DNA of 64,000 bases from Combretum micranthum (GCA_024138025.1 JAMXBD010002257.1:62001-126000), one strand, 5' to 3'; shown: positions 37,000 through 51,498, numbered from the stretch's first letter. Translations and numbers: made by a program. The notes: generated by a model not told the origin, from the sequence alone.

Positions 37000-39900
37000 A
37001 GTTTAGATAGATTTGGATAAGTTAAATGAATCATAGGATATAATTAGATAAGTTGACACAATTAGATTAGTAATAAATTAAGTCGAATTTGAGGTTGAAA
37101 TTAAATTCTCTAAACAAGTCATTGAAATGTTCAGAGGATTCCTAAACTCTTGATTCTTAGCCTAAACTCCAATTTTTAAATCTCCTAAGATTTGAGTTTA
37201 TTTGCTTGTATAAAAACATCAGTTTTAAACCCGAACTCAAATTAAATATCAATTTGATCTAAAAACTCATAAATTAAGTTCTTACTTTAAGTTCTTAATT
37301 TCTAACGAATTGGTTTTGAAATCATCTCCTAAATATTTTTAGAACTAAAGATATTGATCTGAAAGTTCTAAACCTAATACGTTTATTTTAAAATAGCCTA
37401 AATTTTATCCTAATCCTTTCCTATTTCTATTTCTTTTCCCTGTCTTCTTTCTTTCCTTCTTCTTCTTCTTTTTTTTTTATTTGTATTCCCGTCTCTCTCT
37501 TTCTCTCTTTTCTTTCTCTATTCTTCCTCTTCCTTTCTCTCTTTCATCACTTAAATTCATCTCTCTAAATGTCAAATTCAAGAAGACAAAAAGAGAAATC
37601 AAGGTTAGAAGATGAAGATAGGAAGAGGAAATCAAGTAGCACAAGGAGAAGAAGAAGATGAAGTAGAGAAAAGGAGAATTCAATTTCATGTTCTTACCTA
37701 AAAGCTAAGTACATTTGTTTTATGTTGTTTTGATTATTGTTTTTGTTTATATATGATGAATTGATGTTAGATTGAAGTAGAAATTGTGATGAAGTTGAGA
37801 ATATGTTGGTTTAATGTTGATATAGGGTAGGTGTGTGAAGAAGATGATGAATAGTGAAGTTGAGTTTTGTTGAAGTAGTTGGAGTTATTTGATGTTGTTG
37901 AATGAGTGTAGAAGTGTTGTTTAGACTTGATATGAGTGATATATAGCTTTTATGAAGTTTTGATTGAAGTAGAATGTGTAAAAGTTTGATAAAATGAAGT
38001 TTGAAAAACAAGAAAATTTGTAACTCAGGGGAAACCATGAATCACGGCGTGATTAAGACCTTGGTAGGCTCGGGTTAGACAATTTTAGGCAATCACGAGC
38101 GTGATTTTTGACTCAAAGTGATTTTTCGCAAACTTTATATCAATCATGGCGTATCCATGCCTTGCTAGCCTTGGGTTGGTCACAAAACTTTGAAAATCAA
38201 CAATCATGGGCGTGATTCATAGCGTTGAAGTCATTTTATAACAGCTTTCCAAGAGTCACGATCGTGACCTAGGTTTAGTTAGCCTCGGGTACGAAATTCC
38301 CTCCTGCGATGATGTTTTGTAATTTATTCATAACCCTTTCATCCGACCTCAAATTTAGGTGATTCAAGTTGTGCTGGAAATCTTAAAAAGAGATCTACAA
38401 TTTTCATGTTTTGAGTTTTTACAAATTCGAAAAGTATCAATGCTTAAATTTTACTTCTTTTTAGCTGATATATTTTCTAAACAAAGTTTAAAACTTGTTT
38501 TTGTTTATTAAATGTTTTTTTGCTTAGGAAATGGATCTTTTTGAGCTAAAATGAGATAGATAAGTGATATTTGATGTGTTAAGTGAGTTAATTCATGTAA
38601 TTAAACATGGGTTAAGTAGATTTATAGATTTAACAATTAATTAGATTTATTCTAGAAGTTAGTAATAAAATGAACTTAGTTAATAAACCTAGGTTCAACT
38701 TAACCAAATGAACTTAAATGAACTAAAATAGATTAGATTGTTTAACTTTGATGAATTTGGCTAAGTTTAAGTTAATGTAAGCTTGAATTGACATAGATCC
38801 TAGATGTATAACGAATTAGTAATTAATCTAAGTCCAACTTGGCTTAATGAACTTCACTAAACTAAAATGAGTTAGATTGTCTAAGTTTAATCAACTTGAC
38901 TTAGTAAATGATTTAAATGAATAAATCTAATCAATTTAGCTATGATTTAGTTAAAAAGAGTTACTGGTTAATAATTGGTTTAAGTTAATGAGATAGGATA
39001 ACCTTAAATTAACATGGGGAATATGTTGTTTCAAATGTATGTTTACTTGGAAAATGAATGTTTTTGGTATATGAATTCTTTGATGCTTTTGTAATAAAAC
39101 ACTATAAATAAAGAGAAAATAAATTCTTTGACAAACAAAGGAGAACTGTCCATATTTTGGCGGGGCGATCTTCGCAGCCATAGTGGGGTTCCTATTTAGT
39201 GTATGATCAAATAGGGTTTAATAAAATGAGTTTGAGATGAATTGATAAATAGCTTAAGTTCTTATATAATCTTGATGAAATAGATGATTAGTTTAATTTA
39301 GTTTCTTATACGAATACTTTTCTTAACAGAAGTGGATATCTAATTTATATTCTGAAATTCCTTTCGAGGCTATGTTTGGATTTTATATTCAAGGTACACA
39401 GTAACTTGTGTGGTGATTGTTAGGATAGGCATACTAAATAGACTAAGAACTTAAACTCAGCCTAATAATTGTTTGAATTGGTTTTCTATTTCACTGTTTA
39501 AATCCGTAACTAGCTTAGTATGGCAGATTGGTATCCAACTCGGGGAGCAGCACCTTGCTCAGATTGGGGGCACGGTAGATTAGGCGCTTAGGCCACCCCT
39601 GTCTTTGATAAGATTTTCCTAAGTGATACGATCGGTAACTGATGGGGAAGACGGTATCGGCGTAACGTTTGCTTACGCTTAGAATGAAGTGGCATGATTT
39701 AGTTCAAATATTTATGGGAACAGTTAGACTAGGTGATGTTATGGACTAAGATAAGTGAAGTCATGTAATGATTGTTAACCCTAAATGAAGTTATTTTCTC
39801 TTTATTGGATAAATCATCTAGGAGATATAAGTATCCGAGTTGCTTATATCAACCCTTTGAGTGTCTTGTTAGTTACTCAGGACCCCAATTACCCCTATTG

Positions 39901-40639
39901 TCCGGAGTTTGAATACTTCCGTACTATTTGTTTACTTTAAAGAAAAGATAATAACTTGTTGTTTGATGCATTGCATTTAGCCAAGTTCGTATGCCATATT
40001 GTTTGTGAGTGTGTTATTGTGTACTAGGCTTCGGCTCATTCTTGTTGTTATTATTCTTTTTACAGGAATTGATGATGATGAGTGATGATGATAATGTTGG
40101 TGATGATGATGTTAATGATGATTTAATGAAGATGATGATGTTGTTGTTGATGATGATTGATGTGATGATGCTTGACTCGGGTTTTGGGCACTTGTGATGA
40201 TTCAGAGAGGATTTGTGAATGAGTGAAGTGAGTAGGAGCGTGGATGTAGTTTAGTTATTTTATATCTTTTTGTTTTGTATTAGTGAGAGCTGGATTTATG
40301 ATTTAAACTTGTTACATTCTTTAAAAGGCATAGTGGAGCCCATGTTTTGTAATTAAACTTTTGCAAAGCTTTGTTTAATCGAATAATTTTTACTTGACAG
40401 AGTGGAAGTTTTGAAATGTCTTTATTTCAAAATTGTTTTATAAAATTTTTTTCCACTGCTAAATCCAGTTGTTGCTAGAATCCAACTAAATGATTTCATA
40501 ATCTAAAATTGAGTAGCAATGTTCAACATAAACAAAATCTTTTTAAGGAAGCCTGAGCATGTAATACTTTAGAGTATTATACGTAGTAGTAGTGCCTTAA
40601 GTTATTTAATTGATCGAATTAAATTTTTGGGGTGTTGCA
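37000..40639 (+). mobile_element. Probable long LTR remnant, + orientation
   Basis: The right end GGGGTGTTGCA at 40629-40639 is a typical plant LTR terminus. The region has no coding potential and has the layered look of a long LTR: a CT-rich stretch (37440-37560), hairpin-prone ATCACG/CGTGAT motifs (38035-38290), and a more GC-rich part with TTTTTACAGGAATT at 40058-40071. I could not find the left TG end or a target duplication, so the start is approximate and the family is not named. It shares the ATCACG hairpin design with the LTR-like blocks at 43673 and 51499, but shows no long alignment by eye. Confidence 0.35.
40071..40175. repeat. Imperfect GAT trinucleotide repeat
   Basis: A run of GATGAT units with GTT and TTA interruptions. 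It gives an apparent Met/Asp-rich short ORF that is not a gene. Confidence 0.85.
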
Positions 40640-42069
40640 CGAACGATCCAAAAATAAGTAAGGATTGATGACCATCGCCAAGTCCATTAACTTGAGTGGA
40701 TTTGTCTTGTACCAACAATAATGGTTTTTATTTGGGTAAAAAAAATTATAATAAATTATCTAAATTTTTGAAAAAAATTTGTTTGGTATCCATATATTCT
40801 CTATATTTGTAATAAACCATATGGCATTTTATTTATTTTTGCTATTAATGATTTTTAACAACTTGTAATCATTTTTTTGGTATAAAAATTATATAGGTAG
40901 TAAATTAATATTGTTTAAATTTCAAATGATTCTTAGCACAATCTTCCCATAAGGATCCTTTAGGATTAGGCCTATGGAATATGGACTGTATAATACAGAG
41001 ATGGACGCAAGACTGTAATATTTAGGGGTGCGTTATTGTCTTTTATTTTCTTAAGTTGAAATTGAATTTATCTATAAAATAATCTTTTTTTTTTCAATTG
41101 TAGTACATGTTTTGAGTTTTTCATTTATCATAAATTCAATAAAGTTATAATTTTCAATGAGTGCTTAGATACACACTAAAATACCACATGCATAAAAAAA
41201 ACTGTTTTCAATTATGTAATATTTTATGATGATTGTATATATTTATAAGATATTTCTATTATTGAAAATGGAAAAATACAGTAAACAATATTATTAAATG
41301 TTATGTACAAGTAAAAAAACCTCACCAAATGGCTTATAAATATATATATGTATATATACTTATATAAAAATTAATGTCTTCCCTAGATATTTTGAGATAT
41401 TTCTATATATACGCACACATATAGACATTTTATGATCAGTAGCATAGAAAATGCTATTATTTATAATAAGTAAACGTAATAAATTTATCAAAATACTAAC
41501 TAATAAAACACTACTTGAAATATTCTAAGAGTAAGGTCCCTTTGCCCCTAGATAGGTCATGATATTTAATATATATCAACTAAATAATTAGTAATTATAT
41601 TTCATTTTCTATTATGGAGATTAGACAAATCAAGGATTATAACTAATGTAAGGACAAAGAAAAAAAAAGAAAAAAAATCCTATTGTAATCATTCCATTTT
41701 TTCCAAAGTCTTTAATACTAATATTGTGCAAGTAATTAAAAAAATATGTGTTAAAAATTTTAGAATATTTATTTAAAGAGTTTTAAATCTAATTTATGGC
41801 ATTTTTTACGTTTCTAGATATAAAATTTAAATTGTTTGAAAATCTAGGCAAAGCTTATGATAGGAAAAATTATTAAGTTATTAAGGAAGTTTTTTAAAAA
41901 GTTAAAAAAATTATAAAGGGAGAAAGATCTTAGTGTGCCCCTTGCATTTATTTTTTTGGGAACTTGGACAATAAACAATACAATTAAAAGGAAAGGATAT
42001 AATAAGAAAAAATAAAAAATACGGGAAAAAAAGAGAAACAGCTAAAGAAAATAAACTATTACATCGCAA
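40640..42069. other. AT-rich intergenic, nothing recognised
   Basis: Long A/T runs and short TATA-type simple sequence near 41338-41370. No gene or bounded element was found. Confidence 0.5.
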
Positions 42070-42770
42070 AATGAGATGAAGTCTTTTGGGAGACTAATGC
42101 ATGTAAATTTGTAATGTTATGAAGTCTTTTGGGAGACTAATGAATTAAATGTTATATTAATGAGTCCTTTGAAGAACAATCGTTGTAAAGTTGTAGTGCT
42201 ATATTGTAACGAGTAAAGACTTATTGTAAGCTTATTCTTATATGTGACTTATATCTATGCAATATTTTTCTTATTCTAATCAACATTCGATCATGTTATG
42301 ACTATCTACACCATGCTCATGTAACTTTCTAGAAGTTCTGAATGGATTAACATAAATGTATGTGACTTCAGTTTGTTACATATTACATCAACACTACTAG
42401 GGTACTTTGTGGGGGTATGATATAGTGTATGTTTAATATGCGATTTTGCGATGTATTGAACTTCATAAATCACATACGAGACATACGACACCTTTGATTC
42501 TAATTAAATTGCATCTAAAATTTTGCAAAGGTATTATATAATTATTTTCTATGTGATTTGTAATGATAATTTTAGTTTGTAGCATTGGTTAATATGAAGT
42601 AATACATGCGTACCATTGTTATAAGAACAAAATTAACAAAATACAGTTTATATCAATGTAATTATTAGCATATCAACACAAAAATTGCATGTTAAAGATA
42701 AGATATAGCAAATTTAAAAAAAAAAAATTGCATCCAAGAAATGCAATTTAGCGAATTATTACTATGGTCG
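42070..42770 (+). repeat. Inverted copy of LTR-like end plus adjacent sequence
   Basis: Its reverse complement matches 51150-51787 followed by 52834-52900, i.e. the right-hand LTR-like block without its hAT insertion. The LTR end is at about 42422 (GTGGGGGTATGA). The match continues about 340 bases past that end, so both copies share LTR-adjacent internal sequence. It is read as a truncated second element in opposite orientation. Confidence 0.75.
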
Positions 42771-42841
42771 CACTATATATATATAATATATATATATGTA
42801 TTAACCACACTTATGCGCACATTAATTTAATTGTTGAAGTA

Positions 42842-42929
42842 GTCGCACTAGATGACTCTTGATTTCCATCTAACCGTGTATTAAGGTCGCACTAGATGAC
42901 TCTCGATTTCCATCTAACTGTGTGTGTGT
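42842..42929. repeat. 44-bp tandem duplication
   Basis: The unit starting gtcgcactagatgactct occurs at 42842 and 42886 with a few differences. A partial third start (ggtcgcactat) occurs at about 42765, next to an (AT)n tract. Confidence 0.85.
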
Positions 42930-43672
42930 AATATATATATAAGATGTGAGATAGTGTATGTTACCAAGTATGGTAGAGTATTTGCTAGGTGTAATCGTCT
43001 ATTCTTCAAGGTCGTTAAAGGGGGTATTTAAAGAGGTAATGATCTTAACTATTTGAAAGAGTGGATCCCATTATGGTGATCATGGGTCATTGTGGTAGTT
43101 ACTAAAGTAATGGTTATTAAGCCACTATGGTATGTTCCTAATTTCTTAGTAGTGGAACTGATGAAGACATAGTAAGTCAGCCAATTGAGCGAACGGGGCA
43201 ATAGGTTGACTGAGGATGATATAAGATGACCAAGGGGCTTAATAGAAATGTCTGTTCTTCTAAAGATTTGCTCATGAATTTATAGCAGGAGTAAGATCCC
43301 ATGGAGGTTAGCCTACTATCCAATTAGATCACCATTACCCTCAAATGGGTTGGATCGGGCATATGGAGTTCACAAATAAAATTATCCATCAACACAATTG
43401 TCCTTTCCATTCTCTTGCATGACAAGTCAACAAAGAGCGTAAGCTTCTAGATAAGCTTGCTAGGCTAACCACCGAGTTGTTTTAGATTTAGAACTTCATG
43501 TGCTAACCTTAGTGTTAGACTAAGTTGTTAGAGGCAAACGATCATGACTTCATTTGCTTAAAGCTGAACCATTAAAGTAGATAACTAATGTAAGATAAGT
43601 TATGGTTTTAAGAAGAATAATCAAAGCCCAGAGGGTAATGGATGGCTTACTAAGCTTTTTGATCTAGGGTAA

Positions 43673-46540
43673 TGTCATACCTCCATCGGGTACCCTAGTA
43701 GTATTAACATGTAACAAACTAAAGTTATAGACATTTATTTTATCTATTTGAAGCTTCTAGTAGGTTACGTGAACATAACACAATCAAAAAACTCCGTGGC
43801 GTTGATAGTTATAACAGGATTGAAGGTAGACTAGAATTACATACATATAAGTCACATGAAAGAATAATAATACAAAGTCCTTGGTCATTACTTCATAATA
43901 CTACAACCATTGATCTTCAAAAGACTTCATTAATACAACATTAAAGCCATTAGTCTCCTAAAAGACTTCATAACATTATAAATTTACAATCATTAGTCTT
44001 CAAAAGACTTTTCTACAAATACAGTTCCTTTCACTCCAGCACATATCCAAACTTCGTTGATATCTATTCTAACTTCAATACCTTAGTTTTGATCCCTCCC
44101 TTTAAATTCCTGTAAACAAACAATCTATTGGGGCGTAGGTACAATAAGCTTAGTGAATTACTAAATCTTAACATGATTCAATCAAAGTCAAGCAAAGTTT
44201 AATTAATAAGCATATGCAATGCAAAAATTAACAAAATCCAACAAATGCAATTTGAATGATACGCATTCAAATCAATTGAGATTTACGCTCTCTCTTGGGG
44301 GTTAAAAGACAAACTCAAGTAATTCATGTCCAAGAAAGACAAAGAACTAAGAAATAAGAAATTCTTTTTAAATTCAATTTTTTTATATAAATATATACAT
44401 ATGAGTAATATAATCTCCACTTCTCCTTAGAACTCAAAAACTCTACTAAGTATTAATATCTCAATGTTAGCTCTCATCAGGAGATGTCCTTCGGTGCCTA
44501 CTTAGTTCTTAAAGGGCTGACATCTCAGGGGTAACATTAACCAGATTCACTGGATTCAATAAAGCATTACCTTAAGGCTAAGATGCTAATATGTAATGTG
44601 AACACCATATAAATGCAAGTTGTACAATGTCTGTTTGATTTATTTAATGATCGATGAAGATTTAAGTCAAATTACTTGGTGACCAGTCAATTTCTAGATA
44701 ATCAATAGTATACATTGCACAATTATTATCAAGTAAATAGTTATCGCTGTTGACATTAGGATTTGTCATTCATTCTTCTATCACGCAATATGCATTATTT
44801 CCCCAATCCCCATGTATATAACCAATTTTAGTTATATTTAAAAGCATATGCTACTACATTACATTCACAAACAGTATGAGAAGATTTTAGCCACTTGCTT
44901 GTGCACGTTGGCTTACTTGTCATAATAATCTATCGAAAAGTCCGAATCTTGATTTATGGCTTCTATAAATAACAAACATGTATTACTAAATATATAATCA
45001 TATAATAATTTCTATTTGTACCTAAGTTTCTTAAAATTGTGTTATCATTACCCTAATTCATCGGTCTTTAAGGAATTATAAAGTGCTATGTAAAGCTAAA
45101 ACTCAACTACATATACTTAATTAATTATTTAAACCCAAATATTATACAAGTTTACATATCCTCAATCTATAATTCTATGACCTATCTTGAGTAAGATTCT
45201 AGAAGATCTTAAACCAATCCTTATATACATATATTTTATTTTATATTATTATATAAAATATATTTTATTTTATTTTTTATACAAAACAAAATAGAGGAAC
45301 AGTAACGGCCGTTATTTAGGCCGTGATCGTCATCACAGGTTCCATTATGCTCGTGATGATGAGTGTTATCAAATTTATCAAGGCACAGAGATGATCACGG
45401 GTTCGATCACGGTCGTGATGGGTTAAAATTTTTTTGATTTGAGACTATCACGGGTTTGATAATACCCATTATCGAGTAAAATTCCACAAAATTAAAGCAC
45501 CTGAGATGATAACACCCTGTATTATACTCGTTATATGCCTTGTTTTCAAATATATTTCTAAGTTTCGAAATTTTACACTTTCCACCAACTTTCTATGATC
45601 TTATTTCCAAAGACATCTCAATATCAACATATAAGACTTATATATTTCTTACATTTACATATTGACATTACACATACACACTTACACTACACTTAACTAT
45701 ACATAACAATAACTTTAGCAAACCAACAAAAGTCTATTATATTTATGATTTAAGCTTTTGAATTTCAATTTTATTACTTAATCTTTATCTACTAACATTA
45801 GAATCCTTAACAACCCTATATTCAACATTAAACAACATACACTAATCAAATTCAAATATCTTGCAAGATTGGCTAAGTAATAGTAATATCTTACGTAAAC
45901 GAGTCTTGACTTGAAAATGGAAGCTTGAAAGGAAAATTTGGAGAATTTTGGAAGAAAATTTGATGCAAAAATGTTGTATTCTTCTCAAGAAAAGTGGTAC
46001 CTGCTATGTGTAATTTTTATGGAGATATTTTTGCCAATTTAATTTGATAATTATCCCTTATACTTGATAAAGTAATGTTGACTTTTTAGGCATCAAAGAG
46101 TTATAGTGTATGGATAGATGCATGGTAATTAAGGTGGGGAAATTAAACTTTGGGCTTGGGTTTTTATGTAAAAATTGGGCTTTTTTAAGCTTAAAGAATT
46201 AAAAAATACGAATTAAAATCATTGCAAAGTTTGATCAATTGATTAAAAAAATTTAAATAAAAATTCTGTTATGATTGTTTGTAATAAAAATTCTTATAAT
46301 TTAGAGGTTAAGCTTTAGAAATATAAGTTCATAAGAAAATTTAAAAGTAAAATAACTAATAGATAATTTTGAATTAGACCAATAGAAATTTTAAACCTCT
46401 ACATTCACTTAACTCATTCTATACATGCTAATACAAATAAATTTACTAACTATATAATTCATTATAAAGTTTATATTAAATCTATGTATATTTCAATTCT
46501 AATTTTTAAAACTTAATCTTGAGGAAAAACTTAGGGATTA
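43673..46540 (-). repeat. Left LTR-like block (presumed 3' LTR)
   Basis: Begins TGTCATACCTCC on the + strand and aligns through to about 46540 with the right block. It contains the ATCACG/CGTGAT motif cluster (45300-45530). It retains the uninterrupted sequences into which both hAT elements inserted in the right block: cattaatacaac near 43928 and gggcttttttaag near 46178. Confidence 0.7.
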
Positions 46541-47199
46541 TAGGTAGTTTATAGCTAAGATTATCGAGCTTTTGACCCCCTTGAGCCAAGTTGCATGGTA
46601 GCTACCAAGTGCACATGTTAGGAGTTTACTAATGGAAGAGTAATCCAAATCAGATGAGGTTCTTCCCATCGTCCTAGTGCCATGATGAGCTGACTGGAGA
46701 CAACGTATGAGCTGTTTTGATTCGAGTTAGGTTGTGACAACTCTTGTGAAATTGTTGATTTTATTAGCCAGTAGTAGATCTACCTTGATCGTATTTCATT
46801 GAAGATGATTATACCTAGAGTAGATATAGGGTTAGAGAAGTTTCTCATTTCAAATTCTAGCACATTAAAGTATGTGATGACACATGTTAGATTAGTGTTG
46901 GGTACATAGATGTCACGTCTATATTATGCCTATCATGCATTAGATCATGTAAGTGGATCTTGAATATTGGATCTCCTTTGCAAACATTTGATGATTAGGG
47001 AGATGTGTTGGTCTCATTTCTTCATAACTATCTAATCACTCATCAAAACTTTATAAACTCATCCAAAACACTAAAATGTTGGGATACTTTTGGCTTAAGT
47101 CACCAAGTTTTGTCCTAATTTTAGGATGTGATCCAAACCGTTGGATCCCATACAATTAAATCATTGCCATTGAATTTTCATAGGCCAAACATCATATTT

Positions 47200-48340
47200 T
47201 CATGATGGTAATTTCGTCACATTTTGGTAAGTTCATTCGATTTCAGTAAGTGGTAAATTTATCGGATTCTAGTAAGTTTGTCATTTTAGTAGTTTATCTG
47301 CTAGTTTTGTCTTTTAGTATTAAGTGATAGTTTTGTTTGATTGCGACAAGTTTATTCTATTTCAATAGATTGATTTTACACTAACTTTTTGAAAATAGTA
47401 AGTTCGTTGTATTTTGATAAGTTCGTCCAATTGTGTTAAGTGTTATTTTTGTTAGATTCTGATAACTTATTGCATTATGGTAATTTTTTCTAATTTTTGT
47501 GTGTAGTAGATTTGTCGTATTTTGCTTATTTGTCTAGTAGTTTTGTCTTTTAGTACTAAGTGGTAGATTGTCATACTTTGGTAAGTTTTTCGCATTTTGG
47601 TAGTTTGTCCAGTATGTCTTTTAGTACTAAGTGATAGATTTATCATACTCTTGTGAGTTTATAGTGATTTGGAAGTTTGTCTAGTATTTTTATCTTTTAA
47701 TACTAAGTAGTAGATTTAGCATTTTTTGTTAGGTTTTTCTCATTTTTGTAGTTTGTATTTTAGTAGTAAGTGGTAGATTTGTCATACTCTGTATGTTTAT
47801 CACATTTTGATAGTTTTTCCGGTAGTTTTATCTTTTAGTACTAAGTGGTGGATTTGTTATACTCTAGTAAGTTTGTTGCATTTTGGTAGTTCATCTATGA
47901 GTACTAAGTAGTAGATTTGTCTTATAATGATAAGTATATCATATTTTAATAGGTCAATTTTATGCAGACTTTTTGAAGTGGTAAGTTTGTTACATTCTAG
48001 TAAATTTGTCTAATTGTGATATGTGCTATTTTTATTAAATTTTGGTAACTTCATCGCATTGTGGTAAATTTGTTTGATTGTGATATGTAGTAGATTTGTT
48101 ATATTCTAATAAGTTCATTGCATTATGGTGGTTTGTCTGTTAGTGTTAAGTGGTAAATTTGTCAGATTTTAATAAGTTTGTCGTATTGTGGTAAGTTATG
48201 CATTGTACACTTATCATTGCATTATAGTACGATTACCACATTGTGGTAACTTTATTCAATTTTGGTATGTGGTAAATTTGTTACATTTTGATAATTTTTT
48301 TGTTTGATTATGGTAACATTGTACATATATGACTGGTTTA
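47200..48340. repeat. Diverged T-rich minisatellite, strand-asymmetric
   Basis: More than 1.1 kb built from recurring blocks such as GGTAAGTTTGTC, TTTTGGTAGTTTGTC, TTTTGTCTTTTAGTACTAAG and TGGTAGATTTGTCATACTC, in a loose ~90-bp higher-order unit. The + strand is T- and G-rich with very little C. The units are too diverged for recent amplification. It lies within the presumed interior of the LARD-like element. Confidence 0.8.
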
Positions 48341-50268
48341 CCTGGTTAAATCCTAAAATTAGGTCGCAAGTATGTGACTTAAGTCAAGTTTTTCCCCTAA
48401 AATGTTCACTTTGCTTACTTTTGCTTCATGTTTTCAAGTCTTAAAATATTAAATTCTTGTTGCATTAATCTCCACCACATAAAGCAACTAGAGCCATAAC
48501 ATATGGTAGGTGATAGCTACAACTCTTTGGAAACCCATTTATAAAAGTATGTAAAAAGTGGAGGGTTACTCCCATCAATGTTGGTAATGGTTTTAGATAC
48601 AAAGGTTGAGTAGATGATAGCGGCGGTGGCAAAAGAGACAAAAGTGATGAATAGGTTTCTTTTCGTTTGTTTGACAAAGAAGTGGACGTGTATCCCATCA
48701 CTAAGTCCATTTCCTAGAGATGTTTATGACAATGATAAGGAGGCTTTAAAGTAGGGGCTAGACTCCTTCACTCAGCCATCATTAAACACAAAGAGATCAG
48801 GCTTGAATGATTAGTTAGGTTAGTGAGGTGGAACTGAAGTCAATTGTAAAGCGCTACTTTTGGAAAACTCCTCTGGAGATTTAGATTAGCAAGCTTAGCA
48901 ATAAGGATTAAGTCCTTGAAATTCATGGGAAGTGACTTCGTGTGTACAATAACTACTTGAAATGTCGTTAATGATACTACTCTCATAATTTGAAGAAAAG
49001 TAGTGGCTAAAAAAAAATCGATGAAAAGTTATTCATGTACTTTTTAATGTATTCAAGACGTCTTCATCCAAATTCTTGGTAGTTGTTGATTGCATTTAAA
49101 GCCTTTTGTGAAAGTTTGGCTTAAAGACCCACTTCCCAACTCATTTGATTCTTTTTTTTTTTTATGTTTATTGTAAAAAGATGAAGTTGTTTAACAACTT
49201 CCCTTCTATAGTAAGGAATTCAAAGAAAATTTTTATTGTAATCAAGTTTGATAGCAACTTCACCGTTTAAACATGATGGGTTACTCCTACTAGATTATCA
49301 TAATTGAAGGAGCTTAGTGAACACCACTAAGAGACCGTAGATGAGAACTTTTAATCTATGAAGTGGAGAAAAGGGCATGGGGAAGTGCCTTTCAATGTGG
49401 TAAAACCTATATCAAAAGGAAGGTCTCCAAATTATGTAAAGGCATATTTTGTAGGGAAGGAGAGTAAGGCTCAAGGTACTGCTCGACCTTTTCTGTTATG
49501 TTGAGTCAAGTTATTGGAGGCAAAATTGATGCTTGAAGTGTTGTGGTGCATGGTTGGTATGGAGTTAATTACTTTTGTTTATTTATTTATTTTGGCTATA
49601 TGTTAATTTTCAATTTTGTTGTTCATGAGGGAAGGTTAGAGACCGCTAAATCATCTTGCTTTAGTCGAGAAGAAGCAAAGAAGGACAATCTTCATCATGA
49701 CAAGAAGAAGAGCTTAGAATTTGACTGTTTGAACTAATAATAGTTCCAAATTAGGGACCAACTAATGGAGCTAATGGAGCCAAAGCGGAGCAAGAAGCCA
49801 AAAATTGCCTTAGAACCACCTTTATGACTTGATTCCTTTATAAGGTCAATACCCAAGTTAAGGGGAGGATTTGAAGCAATTAAAGCTAAGCATACTTGTG
49901 ACAAACAGGGTTCCACTAAAGGAAGTCAAGAGGACAATGTTTTCAATTTGAATTCTCCTAATCAAGCTAGAAATTTTGTTGTAATAAGGAAGATTCCTAC
50001 CACTTAGTTTCCCTATCAAGACATCAAAACCTTTAAGGCAGATGGGGGTGAGATTGTTGTCAAAAGGAGGCTAAAGACGAAAAACAATAATGAAAGTTAT
50101 TGTTCAATCATTTACAATTCAAGATCTAAGAGTGAAAATAAAGGGATTTATTTTACATTATTACATTGTTATCATATTTTACTTTTTATTTTGCTTTCAT
50201 GATTATTTCCATGAAGGAATAAATCCATAATACTTGGCTTAATGAACTTTAGATGAACTATGTTATTA

Positions 50269-50302
<34 letters not shown>

Positions 50303-51498
50303 TTTAACTATGTTTCTTACATCTAATCATGTAGTGCTAAGCGACTTATCTTTTTCTGTTTGCGTGCATAGAAAGTTAAGGATATAACTTATATATAGTA
50401 GATAATATTTCATATATATGAGTAGATTTGCAAGATTATATGGAGTTGCATGCAAATCCTGGTTATGAGACAACATGCATCTGCTTTATTAAAGTTGAAC
50501 ATTCACAAAGCAAATTAATTAATTAATTGGTTTATTGATTAATTATGTTTATGCAATGTAAAACAATTAATTAGGTAAGTTACAATTAATTAATGGATGA
50601 TTAGAGGTTATTTGGTTTGAGCAATCTCTACCACTTTTTATATTAGGAATTTCTACTATTCATGAAATTGATAAGGAGTTTGGTGGTGTTTTAAGATTAC
50701 ATAGGTAACCCTATAAGGATTTAATGTCTACGTATTATTCTTGCAATATTGGTGAACATCAATATTTGCACTCATGTGTCCGTGTTGATTGTATTAAGTT
50801 CCTTGATCTTAATAATTGAAACCGAGATGTAGAATGATTGGCTTGATGGATTTGAAAATTCAATTTGTCCTCAAAGAGTAGCTTTTCTGTTTAGTAGTAC
50901 TTACAAAGAAGCAAGTGGCTAGATAAGAGATATATGATATTGAATATCTTAATGAGAAATGATAAAACTTAAACATTAAGAAAAATTTAATATCAATTAG
51001 GCACATGTCATTTGATCATGGTAAGGGAAGATGACATGTGTAATGTGTGATTATTTGGAAAGTTATTCTACATTTTATGGCATGTACAAGATGTAAGATG
51101 CAATTACTATGAAAGGTTAAACATTGCATGATTCAAATGCGATTTTGCCATAGTAATAATATGCTAAATTGCATTTCTTGGATGCAAGTTTTTTTTTTTT
51201 TTTTTAAATTTGCTATATTTTATCTTTAACATGCAATTTTTGTGTTGATATTCTAATAATTACATTGATATAAACTGTATTTTGTTAATTTTGTTCTTAT
51301 AACAATGGTACGCATGTATTACTTCATATTAACCAATCCTATAAAATAAAATAATCATTGCAAATCACATAGAAAATAATTATATAATACCTTTGCAAAA
51401 TTTTAGATGCAATTTAATTAGAATCAAAGGTGTCGTATGTCTCACATGTGATTTATGAAGTTCAATACATCGCAAAATTGCATATTAAACATGCACTA
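48341..51498. other. Interior of LARD-like element, no recognised gene
   Basis: Short decayed open stretches exist (for example around 48590-48710 and 49540-49740 on +), but none shows a domain I recognise. A CCCTATC-free AT-rich segment with (AT)n at 50268-50290 and an AATTAATT run near 50516 lies to the right. The stretch 51150-51498 matches the inverted copy at 42423-42770. Confidence 0.5.

Noticed and set aside
37477..38038. Minus-strand ORFs of 70 and 75 codons
   Set aside because: They read through a CT-rich tract and low-complexity LTR-like DNA, with no domain or splice support.
40009..40197. Met/Asp-rich ORF
   Set aside because: It is the translation of an imperfect GAT trinucleotide repeat.
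48465..48710. 81-codon minus-strand ORF
   Set aside because: No recognisable motif. It lies in the decayed interior of the LARD-like element and is equally open by chance on the other strand.
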